Shown here: piece by piece, positions 23,279-32,934 of the stretch
Layout: every line of letters starts with the position of its first letter
Position numbering within the stretch: position 1 is the first letter of the stretch
Assembly (NCBI GenBank): GCA_047967505.1
Contig: CM106540.1
Source of the DNA: Dipteris shenzhenensis
Lineage: Eukaryota > Polypodiophyta > Polypodiopsida > Gleicheniales
Length of the DNA: 64,000 nt
Reading direction: 5' to 3' (one strand)
The notes under the pieces: generated by a model
What the model saw: the letters and a program-made list of their open reading frames with translations, nothing else
The model's database searches: none
Told to the model about the DNA's origin: nothing
Position numbers and translations under genes: made by a program

Positions 23279-23589
23279 TAGCATCTCAAGTAGTGAGTAA
23301 ACATACGTAGGTATGTGTAAAACAACAAACTACTTCGAACTTTCACGAACATAACACTCAAGTGCAAGGAGAGTAAAAATTTTTTCCCATTTCTAGCCAA
23401 ACATATCAACCCCAAGCATCAACCTTGGGTTACTACCTTAAGAAATTTTCTTTATTTCTTAAATAGAAGCCACATGATATACAATCAGGCTAGGTAGTAG
23501 ACATGAATGTGTAGAGCTTGCAATTTTGATCATTTTAACTTTTTTCAGAAAGGCAAACCGAGCTCTCCATAAAGAGTTATGGCTCGGGA

Positions 23590-23764
23590 AGAGTTTAGGG
23601 TTAAACCCTAAACCTAAAATCAAATCCTATAAAAACCTACTCCACCCCCCTCATTCTTCATCTTTCACTTTTCCCCTCCATTCTCTTCTTCATTCCGAGC
23701 CCCACGCAAGACACTCCTCCCTGTCCATCGACCACCACCTTACTCCCATCCTTGCATTGTAAGT
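23590..23764 (+). promoter_or_regulatory. Promoter-like module: telo-box, TATA box, pyrimidine leader, 5' splice site
   Basis: An inverted telo-box pair (TTTAGGGTTAAACCCTAAA, 23593-23611) lies 17 bp before CCTATAAAAACC (23626-23637). A pyrimidine-rich stretch follows, then a consensus donor GTAAGT at 23759-23764. Telo-box plus TATA plus pyrimidine-rich 5' UTR is the layout of plant translation-machinery gene promoters. All parts recur in unit B (34450-34618). Activity is inferred, not shown. Confidence 0.5.
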
Positions 23765-24569
23765 GACTTCGAGCCCTTCTCGCAGCGATAACCCAGCCTT
23801 CCACCCACCGTCCATTGTTCCACAACAATCCCGTTACATCGAGAAAGACTTGGAGCGCGTTCAGGTGACCACTGCTCCCTCCTTTTCGATTTTCGTCTGT
23901 CAAGTTTTTTTTGCTCTCTTTTTTCCCCCCTCCCATCTCCACCACCCCTCCCCCCCCCTCCATTTCCACCTTCCCCTCCCCCCTCCCCCTCCATTTCCCC
24001 CTCCCCCTCCCCCTCCCCCTCCATTTCCACCACCCTTCCCCCTCCCCCTCCATCTCTACCTCCCCCTTCCCCCTCCCCCTCCATCTCCACCTCCCCCTCC
24101 CCCCTTCCCCCTCCCTCTCCACCACCCCCCTCCCCCCTCTCCCCTCCCCCTCCCCCTCCCTCTCCCCCCTAACCCTCCCTCTCCACCACCCCCTCCCCCC
24201 TCCACCACCCCCACCACCTCCCCCTTTCACTCTCTCTCTATTCCTCCCCCTTTCTCTCTCTTTTCTTCTCTTTCCCTCCCCCTCTCTTACTTTCTCTCTC
24301 TCTCTTACTCTCTCTCCCTCTCTCTCTTTCTCTCTCTCTCTCTTACTCTCTCTCTCTCATTTTCTCTCCCTCCCCCTCTCTCTCTCTCTTCCCCATACCC
24401 CCCTCTCTCTCTACCACCCTCCCCTCTCTCTTTCTCTCTCTTCCCCATCCCCCCTCTCTCTCTACCACCCAGCCCCCCTCTCTCTCTCTCTCTCTCCCCC
24501 TTACCCCCCCTCTCTTTATTTCCCCCCCTCTCTCTCTCCCCTCCTCCTTACCCCCCCTCTCTCTATTTC

Positions 24570-24572
<3 letters not shown>

Positions 24573-24652
<80 letters not shown>
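24573..24652. repeat. (CT)40 microsatellite
   Basis: An uninterrupted 80-bp CT run within the leader of unit A. Confidence 0.95.
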
Positions 24653-24657
<5 letters not shown>

Positions 24658-26189
24658 AACCCCCCCTCTCTAAACCCATCCCCCCCCGCTGGCCACCCCA
24701 CGGTGGCGCTCCGCAGAGGCGCCACCGCCCACCCAACGCCCGCCTAAGCGGCGCCCTTCGCCTCGACGCTCGCACGCCTCCGCCCGTGATGTGACACCAC
24801 CGACCGCCTGCCTGCGGCGCGGTGCCACCACCCGCCCTGAACCCCATCCCCCGCACCACCCTCTCACCCTCCCCTCTCACCCCCGCCACCGCCCGCTCTC
24901 CACCCACCTCCCCTGCCCTGCCCCCCACCTCCCCCGCCCTGCACAGAACCCCCCGCCCCCTACACCTCACCCCCTGCCCCCGTCCTGCCCCGCCGGTCGC
25001 CCCCCGCTCCCCGCCCCTCACCCCCGCCCCCCGCCCCCTCACCCCCTGCCTCCCCCTCCCGCCCTGCCTCACCCCTTGTGCCACCCCCCTTGCGCAACCC
25101 CCCCTGCGAACAAACCCCCTTGTGAACAAACCCCCCCTGTGCAACCACCCCTGCGAACAACCCCCCCTGCGCAACCCCCCCTTGCAAACCCCCCCCTCTT
25201 GGGTGCCGCCGTCGGGACGCCCCCCCCCAGCACAAACCAAAAAAAAAAAAAAAACTAACCTAATGCTACCCTAGGGTTAAATTAATCTTAGTTAGGTTAG
25301 TATTAACTGCAGGTTAGTTAGGTTAGCATACCTAGGTTAGGTTAGTATTAACCTACGGTTAGTGGTAACTGTAGTTTGTTCAAGTTAGTTAAACTAGGCT
25401 AGGTTCAGTTATTTTTCACCTCGGTTAGTATTGAACTACGTTAGGTTAGTTTTAACCTTAACACAGTTAGTATAACTGTTAGTTAGTTACCCTAACTTGG
25501 TTAGTTGAACTAATTATGGTCAGTTTAACCCTAACTAATTAGGCATCTAATTATACCAATAGGTTAGTTCATCTAACTAGATCAACTTGGTTTCAACGCC
25601 TCGGTTGGGCTTAAAGTCCATTCACACCACCATGAGGACCCCCCCACAACGCAAAATTTACCCCTACTTTAACCCCGCGAAACTCATCCGTCTGGGACCC
25701 AAACTGAACCCCGTTTAAACCCAGATTTCACACACGGAAACATCACGCTACGGGGTATTTTACCAACCCATTGCACTCCATTTCGGCACCCCTAGCACTC
25801 GTTCATTCGTGCCCCCATGTGAGCCTCATTTTGCACTAATTCCCTCGTATTTTCACGCCGTGACCTCCGATTAATGCTTCGTCTGCACCGGCACATTTCC
25901 CTACACACGTAGGACAATTTTAGGCACATTATTAACACGACGGTCCCTACACAAACTAATACCACTCTAACTCTCCCAACACCACCACCTCCACACCCGC
26001 ACTTGGGGTAGCGACACCCTTCACAAATCACGCACAATCTGCATGCAGTTACATTCTGGCCAACGCCTTCGACTCCAATGCTCACCACATCCGCATCTAA
26101 CTCCGCTGCAACCACCGCCCCTGCCAATCCTCTACCCCGAATCCCCCCCTGAAATTCAACAACTCCCTTTAACTCCTCCACGCCCCAAC

Positions 26190-27650
26190 ATGGCTGGATG
26201 CCATCATGACCATGATGGTGATATCGAGCTCGATGCCGAGGCTGACAACTTCTTCCATCAAAGAAATAACAACAATCACGACCGACACCCCTTGGGAAAA
26301 CTGGAACTTCCCAAATATAATGGTAGGGGAGACCCAGCTCGCTTTCTCCAGCATTTTGATGCCGCATGTCGAGCAGGTGGTGATCAATCCCATGAAACCA
26401 AGGTGGCTTGGTTTCCAATGGCATTAACTGATGAGGCGTCAGAATGGTACCTCGACCTTCTCGTGGAAGAACGAGCCACATGGGACCTACTTCAAACCGA
26501 ATTCAAACGTTGCTTTCAAACGGAGAGGCTACAAGATGATCCCGCTCTCCAACTCAGCAAGATCAAACAAGGCCGGAGAGAAGATGTACGCACATACCTG
26601 GGAAAGATGAAGAGATTGATGGCCAAATGTGACCCACGCCCAGATGCCAAGTACCTCACAGCATGGTTCATAGCAGGTCTAAGAAAGAAAATCCACAAGG
26701 ATATGAAAAAGATAAGTAGCTATGAAACATTCAGTGCTGCTCATGTGGCAGCCATTGACATCGAAGATGGCATGATAGACTCAGACACTAGCAATGATGA
26801 CGCCAGATCAAATACATGAGATAAACACTCCAAAAAAGGTAAATCAAAGAACAGTGCCGAAACATCCAATGAAGATCTCCTAGAGGCCATGACCTTGAAT
26901 CTGAAAGAAGATATGATGCAAGCCATGGATCAAAAACTCCACTTGTCTCAGCCGCCAACTCAAACATATCCATGGCGAGAAAATGTCTGGTGCCCACACT
27001 GCTTGGCAAATCATACAGCAAATGAATGCCGAGTCCTAAGAGCAAGGATCACTGCACAAGCAAATCCACCGCCACGGTTGTGGTGCCATATCTGTATCAT
27101 TGGTGGCCATGATGAGAACAGTTGCATCTTCAACATGCACAACAATCTGCCTCGACCTCCACAATACCAAGCGGCACCCATGCCAGTATACAGGCAACCG
27201 GCACTTGCACAAGCGCCCCTAGCTCCGAGGCTAAATCTTGTTCCATTCGGACACAAGTCCCATAACTACTCAGGAATCCGAATCCATGACCATATCCAAG
27301 AGCACCAAATCCAGCTCCTCAGGTAGTTCCAATACAACAATTACAAGCCGAGGAAGTAGACTCGCTATTTGAGTATGAAACAAAGTACCCAGTGTACTAT
27401 GTAGAAGGTGCAAAGGGTCTCATACCAGTTTATACAAATCAAGTACGACCCAACACATATCGAGCACCAATCAAGTGTTACGGTTGTGCAGAAAATCATG
27501 GATTGCAGAGTGCCCTCATCGTGGAAGCCTAGCTACTTTCCAACCACTCTGCAGAGATTGTGGCATAGGACATGCCTGTATGGATTGTCCCATGAAAAAT
27601 AAGATCCTAGAATGAACAGAGGTTAAGCCGGACGTCCCCATCGGCATCAT
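26190..27650 (+). pseudogene. Ty3 gag with four zinc-knuckle-like motifs (first plus copy)
   Basis: I take the ATG at 26190 (MAGCHHDHDGDIELDAEADN) as the likely gag start, because the frame before it is proline-rich leader. The capsid domain is clear: KYNGRGDPARFLQHFDAACR (26310-26370), then EASEWYLDLLVEERATWDLL (26435-26495). A stop at 26817 ends the first frame. The next frame (26889-27326) has CPHCLANHTANEC (26992-27030) and CHICIIGGHDENSC. Two further knuckles near 27477-27595 are frameshifted here but intact in the minus copy at 22215-22330. Gag packages element RNA. An LTR element at 27690 interrupts this copy. Confidence 0.85.
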
Positions 27651-27684
27651 TGGGGTAGACCATCAAAGTCTGGGTCCGGCAAGT

Positions 27685-27689
27685 GTAAA
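27685..27689. repeat. 5-bp target-site duplication (GTAAA), left
   Basis: GTAAA precedes the left LTR and recurs at 29919-29923 after the right LTR. The unoccupied site occurs once at 32737-32741 in the second plus copy of the same gag. Confidence 0.9.
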
Positions 27690-27987
27690 TGTTGGGGAAA
27701 CTGAAAGGAAAGCAAAGAGTGGACACAAACTCAGAATACTTGCATTACTTGGTTGTAGAATGAAGAAGAGTGAGGTCCTTAAGTAGGCACCTCATACATG
27801 CTCACTGACATCACTGATGACCTCAGAGCTCCACAATCATCTCCTCAATCTGCTCCTAGATTCTCTCAATCATCCTATGTGGCTCTCCACCACCTAACTG
27901 TGCTTGTGGGCACCTAACTGTGCCTCTAGCACTCACACATAGAAACATAAGGTGTGCCTGAGGCATACACCTTGAGATATCCCAACA
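27690..27987 (-). mobile_element. Left (3') LTR of young non-autonomous element E3
   Basis: 298 bp. On the plus strand it starts TGTTGGGGAAACTG and ends GATATCCCAACA. By eye it differs from the LTR at 29621-29918 by one base (C/T, in CCTAACTGTGCC versus CCTAATTGTGCC). Near-identity of the two LTRs means recent insertion. Confidence 0.95.
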
Positions 27988-28003
27988 AACCCCCCCTCAA
28001 GGG
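27988..28003 (-). other. Polypurine tract of element E3
   Basis: AACCCCCCCTCAAGGG next to the left LTR reads as CCCTTGAGGGGGGGTT on the minus strand, in the expected place for plus-strand DNA priming. Confidence 0.8.
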
Positions 28004-28361
28004 AATGCCTCAAGCTATGTCAAGGATACATCTAGTCTCATAGTTTCTCATGCCATCTCATGGTGGTCAAGGATAAATCTATGGCTAGGTTCTCATGCTA
28101 GCAAGGGTTTCCTTGGGTGTAAGGTAAACAGAAAGGGATACAAACAGACCTTCCAATGGTTATCTCCCCTACATGTACATGCACACAATGTCTGTAGGAG
28201 GTACCATGGAACAAACATACACATGGCCTACATCATAAGGTGACCAGAGGTGTTTACAAAACACACAAAACACAATAGTTTATTTTCATTCATTTTGGAG
28301 GACTATCCAGGCTGAGTACCTTGACATAAAAAGAGAGATCTGGAGCATACATAGAGATGAT

Positions 28362-28763
28362 TTAAAATGCATAATCTTCAAAGGATGCCTCATCTTGTGG
28401 AGGCAAAATATCCATGTCAAGGCAAGGTCTTACCACATGGGCAGTGTCTAGTGCCTTATAAGATGGTACTATGATAGAACAAGTGGATCTGAAAGTCATA
28501 TCCTTCAAGAGAACAATTATCTTGTCATCTCCATAGTTGTGTAGAGAAGCATATCTTAGGTATCTGACCTTTATCTTTTTCTTGTACTTGGAGTCAAATA
28601 AAAGTGCCATGAGAGGGTAGATCTCTGTAGTTGCTTCCTTTTTGGCAACCATTGTTTTGGCAATCTTCAACAAGGAAGTCAGGTTGGCATTTTCATCCTT
28701 TGTAGCATAACAAGACATTGCTTTATGTTTTGGCTTTTCATATATTTTGCATAAGCAAGCCAT
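28362..28763 (-). CDS. Unrecognised 133-aa ORF inside non-autonomous LTR element
   Basis: This is the only substantial frame in the 1.6-kb interior of E3. It runs from ATG at 28763 to the stop at 28362. It is lysine-rich in the first two-thirds (for example SKYKKKIKVRYLRYASLHNY) and acidic at the C-terminus (DMDILPPQDEASFEDYAF). It shows no capsid, zinc-knuckle, protease, integrase, RT or RNase H motif. Because the element is very young, an intact frame is not by itself evidence of selection. It may be a diverged gag part, a captured host fragment, or non-coding. Related elements nearby carry Copia gag at the corresponding place. Confidence 0.45.
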   Translation of the reverse strand: MACLCKIYEKPKHKAMSCYATKDENANLTSLLKIAKTMVAKKEATTEIYPLMALLFDSKYKKKIKVRYLRYASLHNYGDDKIIVLLKDMTFRSTCSIIVPSYKALDTAHVVRPCLDMDILPPQDEASFEDYAF

Positions 28764-29607
28764 GAGAGGCTCTAACCCAGGTATTGGGTAGTGTCTTCTC
28801 TCTTACAGGGCTTAGAATAACAACTGAAATGCTTCAAAATATAAGCATTTAATGTAGCAAAGTCTTGTGACCAAATTTCAAACAATGATGCTTTCACTTA
28901 CATGCTTCATAGAAGTGGCTAAAATGAATACTTTCCAATCAAAACCAGGTTTAGTAATTCAAAACAAAACTGAAGCCACACTTATACTGAAGTTATTGAA
29001 AGCTTCAAAAACCAGAAATGCTAGAGTAGCATTTTATGTAGCATCATCTTCAAAAACTTGTCCAAAACTGTCAAAACTGAAAAGCTGAACTGGGAGGGCT
29101 TGTAGCTCACTCTTCAAAGCAAGGAAAAGAGGCTTTCTAAAGCAAAAGAAAGCTCATATACTAGAGAGGGTCCAGCACAGAGGTTGGACGAAATGGTGCG
29201 CACTTTTGCCCGGGAGAGTTGCTACAGGCTGAAACTGAGTTTTGACGATTTCTCCCTCGTTACTGAACCAAATGACCTGAAAAATGGCTCAAAATCTTCG
29301 TCTTGAGGTCACCCATCTACTCCTAAGAGGGCTCAGGCAATGGCGGAGTAGGCAAGGAGTATTGAGCAACAGAAGAAATTCGCTCTTTGGAGAATGGCAG
29401 CCACCACAGACGTTTTTTCTTCAATTGCTTGCAGGTGGAAGTTTGCCCATACTAGAGGAGTTTCCAGCTCAGAGGGTTTGGGCAATGGTCCTTTGTAGGT
29501 GGAGAACCAAGCTCTCAAAGATTTTGGGAAGAAAGAGGAAAATGGAGAAGAAGAAGATGAAGAAGAAGATGATGATGTGGCAGAAATGGGCTCAAGGGGG
29601 ATCAAAT

Positions 29608-29620
29608 GGCTCTGATACCA
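29608..29620 (-). other. Primer-binding site (initiator Met tRNA) of element E3
   Basis: The minus strand reads TGGTATCAGAGCC directly after the right (5') LTR. This exact tRNA-Met complement fixes the element as minus-strand. Confidence 0.95.
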
Positions 29621-29918
29621 TGTTGGGGAAACTGAAAGGAAAGCAAAGAGTGGACACAAACTCAGAATACTTGCATTACTTGGTTGTAGAATGAAGAAGA
29701 GTGAGGTCCTTAAGTAGGCACCTCATACATGCTCACTGACATCACTGATGACCTCAGAGCTCCACAATCATCTCCTCAATCTGCTCCTAGATTCTCTCAA
29801 TCATCCTATGTGGCTCTCCACCACCTAACTGTGCTTGTGGGCACCTAATTGTGCCTCTAGCACTCACACATAGAAACATAAGGTGTGCCTGAGGCATACA
29901 CCTTGAGATATCCCAACA
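29621..29918 (-). mobile_element. Right (5') LTR of element E3
   Basis: 298 bp, TGTTGGGG...TCCCAACA on the plus strand, with a single visible difference from the left LTR. GTAAA follows at 29919-29923. Confidence 0.95.
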
Positions 29919-29923
29919 GTAAA

Positions 29924-30878
29924 GTCACAGCCTATCAATGTAATTACATGCCAACAGAAAGAGGCCACTAAGGAAAATAACATTCCAATCCAACCAAAGC
30001 GACTTCTAAAAAAGAAAGCACAAGTGCCTCCACCTCCGCCAAGCAATGAGCAGTCGAGCTCATCCACATCAACTCCCGAGCCTCAAATAAAAGAAGCTCC
30101 ATACCCGAATGCAGAGGTGGAGAAGGCTCGTTTTCAAGTACTTCAGCAATGGGTCCAAAATGAACAAGTTCAATTTGAGGATGAGAAACAAGCTCAAGAC
30201 CCAATCCATGACTTGGCCCCACAAAGTATTGATACTGTACTCGAGCCTTTGTTCCAACAACAGACTCCACAACAGAATGTACTGCCACATCAACTTGAAG
30301 GAGCTGCACTCTCTAGCATCCTGAGTTGCCCTGTGTCAATTCCCATCGGAATCCTCTTACGGAATTGTCCCAATCTCTAGGAAAGTTTCAAAGGATGGAT
30401 TGAACTCGCAAATCCCCCTCCACCTATGAATGACATTGAAGATATCCCTGTGTGGATGGGTGAGAGAGATGACATATGCAACATTACTGTGCCGTTGATC
30501 CACAAGGCATATAATGAAGTCCAAGCCATAGTGGATGGTGGAGCAGGTGTCAAATGTCCTATCAAAGGAGCTCTACGAAGAATGGGGTCTCCCACCAATG
30601 CAAAAGGCTAATTTCAACATACAGCTTGCTGATGATTCACGGGCTATATAAACCCTTGGGAATAGTGAATGGCATGTCCACAAAGATCGCAGGAGTCCGC
30701 TTTTCCCTTCAATTCACAATCTTGGATCTCCCCAAAAAATCCTATCAAATCTTACTGGGATGTCCGTGGTTACGGGAAGCATCAGTCCTCCATGACTGGG
30801 GAACTGATAGACTGACAATCCAGAATCGAGACACTGCAGTCAGGGTGAATGTGGGGACAAGAGCTATTAAACCAATTG
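29924..30878 (+). pseudogene. Ty3 gag-linker-protease, continuation of first plus copy
   Basis: It resumes the gag copy exactly after the E3 insertion. A proline-rich linker (PPPPPSNEQSSSSTSTPEPQ near 30030-30085) and a glutamine-rich part lead to MNDIEDIPVWMGERDDICNI (30426-30485) and AIVDGGAGV (about 30524-30550), the protease active site. One extra A just after it (near 30552) shifts the frame. The protease body resumes in another frame with ILDLPKKSYQILLG near 30720-30760. At 30878 the homology ends and an inverted LTR array begins. RT is absent. Confidence 0.85.
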
Positions 30879-31384
30879 CAGGGTTCAGAAGGAGGTTCCA
30901 GGGTTCAAAAAGAGTTCCAAGGTTTAGAAGAAGGTTCCAGGGTTCAGAAAGAGGTTCCAGGGTTTAGAAGAAGCTTCCAAGGTTTAGAAATAGTTCCAGG
31001 ATTTAGAAGGAGGTTCCAAGGTTCAGAAGGAGGTTCCAAGGTTTAGAAGAAGCTTCCAAGGTTAGGGTAGAGTACATGGTGGAGAACTCGTCTCCCTCGT
31101 AGATCTGGTAATGGATCTGGTCTCACTCGTCTCACTCGTGTCACTCGTCTCCCACAGAGTCAACATACTCCCATGTTTCGATGAGAGACGTAGGCTTAAG
31201 TGTGGTGAGCAAACAAAGTGCAAGCATGTGTAAAAGGAACGTAAACCATCTTTGTTGATTTAATGAAGGCTTTTGCCTTCATTGGGGGTTGTAGGGTTTA
31301 GGAGGAGTTTAAGGGTTCAGAAGGAGGTTCCAGGGTTTAGAAAGAGTTCCAGGGTTAGAAGGAAGTTCCAGGGTTCAAAAGGAA
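30879..31384 (-). mobile_element. Rearranged fragment of Ty3 LTR (minus orientation)
   Basis: Units of GGTTCAGAAGGAGGTTCCAG and the GTAGAGTACATGGTGGAGA segment match unit B (35205-35545). The GAGAGACGTAGGCTTAAGTG segment and a second array start follow, in an order that differs from unit B. Short CTCACTCGT repeats occur near 31120-31155. The fragment joins a plus-strand protease on the left and the N gap on the right. A misassembly is possible. Confidence 0.7.
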
Positions 31385-31484
31385 NNNNNNNNNNNNNNNN
31401 NNNNNNNNNNNNNNNNNNNNNNNNNNNNNNNNNNNNNNNNNNNNNNNNNNNNNNNNNNNNNNNNNNNNNNNNNNNNNNNNNNNN
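31385..31484. other. Assembly gap (100 N)
   Basis: Exactly 100 unknown bases, the usual size for a scaffold join of unknown length. Left and right flanks are different parts of the same element family, so the distance and orientation across it should not be trusted. Confidence 0.99.
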
Positions 31485-32934
31485 TTGAAGCATCAGAATG
31501 GTACCTCGACCTTCTCGTGGAAGAACGTGCCACATGGGACCTACTTCAAACCGAATTCAAATGACGCTTTCAAACAAAGAGGCTACAAGATGATCCCGCT
31601 CTCCAACTCAGCAAGATCAAACAAGGCCGAAGGGAAGATGTACGCACATACCTGGGAAAGATGAAGAGATTGATTGCCAAATGTGACCCACGCCCAAATG
31701 CAAAGGACCTCACGACATGGTTCATAGCAGATCTAAGAAAGAAAATCCGCAAGGATATGAAAAAGATAAGTAGCTATGAAACATTCAATGCTGCTCATGC
31801 GGCAGCCATTGACATCGAAGATGGCATGACAGACTCAGACACTAGCAGTGATGATGCCAGATCAAATACATGAGATAAGCACTCGAAAAAAGTGAAATCA
31901 AAGGACACTGCCGAAACATCCAATGAAGATCACCTAGAGGCCATGACCTTGAAGCTGAAAGAAGATATGATAGGCCATGGATCAAAAACTCCACTTGTCT
32001 CAGCCGCCAACTCAACATATCCACGGTGAGAAAATGTCTGGTGCCCACACTCCTTGGCAAATCATATAGCAAATGAATGCCTAGTCCTAAGAGCAAGGAT
32101 CACTGCACAAGCAAATCCGCCACGGTTGTGGTGCCATCTTTGTGTTGTCGGCGGCCATGATGAGAACAGTTGCATCTTCAACATGCGCAACAATCCGCCT
32201 CGACCTCCACAATACCAAGCGGCACCCATGCCAGTATACAGGCAACCGGCACTTGCACAAGCGCCCCCCAGCTCCAAGGCTAAATCCTGTTCCCGTTCTA
32301 ACACAAGTCCAACAACTACTCAGGAATCTCAATCCACGACCATATCCAAGAGCACCAAATCTAGCTCCTCAGGCAGTTTCCATACATCAATTACAAGCCG
32401 AAAAAAGTAGACTCACTATTTGAGTATGAAGCAGAGTACCTAGTGTACTATGTAGAGGTGCAGAGGGTCTCATACTAGTTTTATGGAAAATCAAGTATGA
32501 CCCAACACATTTCGAGCACCAATCAAGTGTTACGGTTGTGGAGAAATCATCGGATCACAGAGTGCCCTCATCGTGGTAGCCCCGCTTCTTTCCAACCACT
32601 CTGTAGAGATTGTGGCATAGGACATGCCTGTATGGATTGTCCCATGAAAAATAAGGTCCCAGAACAAACAAAGGTTAAGCTTGACATCACCATCGCCATC
32701 ATTGGGGTAGACCATCAAAGTTTGGGTCCGGCAAGTGTAAAGTCACAACCTATCAATGTAATTACACGCCAACAGATAGAGGCCACCAAGGACAATAACA
32801 TTCCAATCCAACCAAAGCGACTTCCAAAAAAGAAAGCACAAGTGCCTCCACCTCCGCCAAGCAATGAGCAGCCGAGCTCATCCACATCAACTCCTGAGCC
32901 TCAAATAAAAGAAGCTTCATACCTGAATGGGGGG
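31485..32934 (+). pseudogene. Ty3 gag, second plus copy
   Basis: It starts mid-capsid at the gap (ASEWYLDLLVEERATWDLL region) and parallels 26430-27680 and 29924-30110. A TGA follows EFK near 31561. The zinc knuckles are partly preserved: CHLCVVGGHDENSC near 32130-32170, and CRDCGIGHACMDC near 32605-32645. It carries the unoccupied E3 site at 32737-32741. At about 32934 it changes abruptly into a polypurine tract that belongs to the inverted unit B leader. Confidence 0.85.

Larger units (their letters stand above)
23279..26042 (+). other. Long untranslated leader of Ty3 unit A
   Basis: It runs from the primer-binding site to gag. In order it contains a promoter-like module (23590-23764), a C/T-only tract of CCCCCTCCATTTCCAC-type units (23925-24230), CT-rich DNA ending in a pure (CT)40 run (24573-24652), a very GC-rich part (24660-25240), and a segment rich in GGTTAGT/AACCTA (25255-25560). 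Proline/leucine/serine-rich frames up to 343 codons reflect composition only. Unit B carries the same first parts inverted. Confidence 0.7.
27690..29918 (-). mobile_element. Complete non-autonomous LTR retrotransposon E3 (2,229 bp)
   Basis: It has matching 298-bp LTRs, a polypurine tract inside the left LTR, a tRNA-Met-type primer-binding site inside the right LTR, and a GTAAA target duplication. The interior (27988-29620) encodes no pol protein, so it must have moved with enzymes supplied by another element. A block near 28296-28320 (GGAGGACTATCCAGG) is shared with E1, E2 and E4. It interrupts a Ty3 gag copy; two other copies of that gag in the window lack it. Confidence 0.95.

Noticed and set aside
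23763-24794. 343-codon plus-strand frame, Pro/Ser/Leu-rich
   Set aside because: It follows from CCCCCT and CT repeats in the leader. All frames are open there, and the inverted copy gives equally long frames in other phases.
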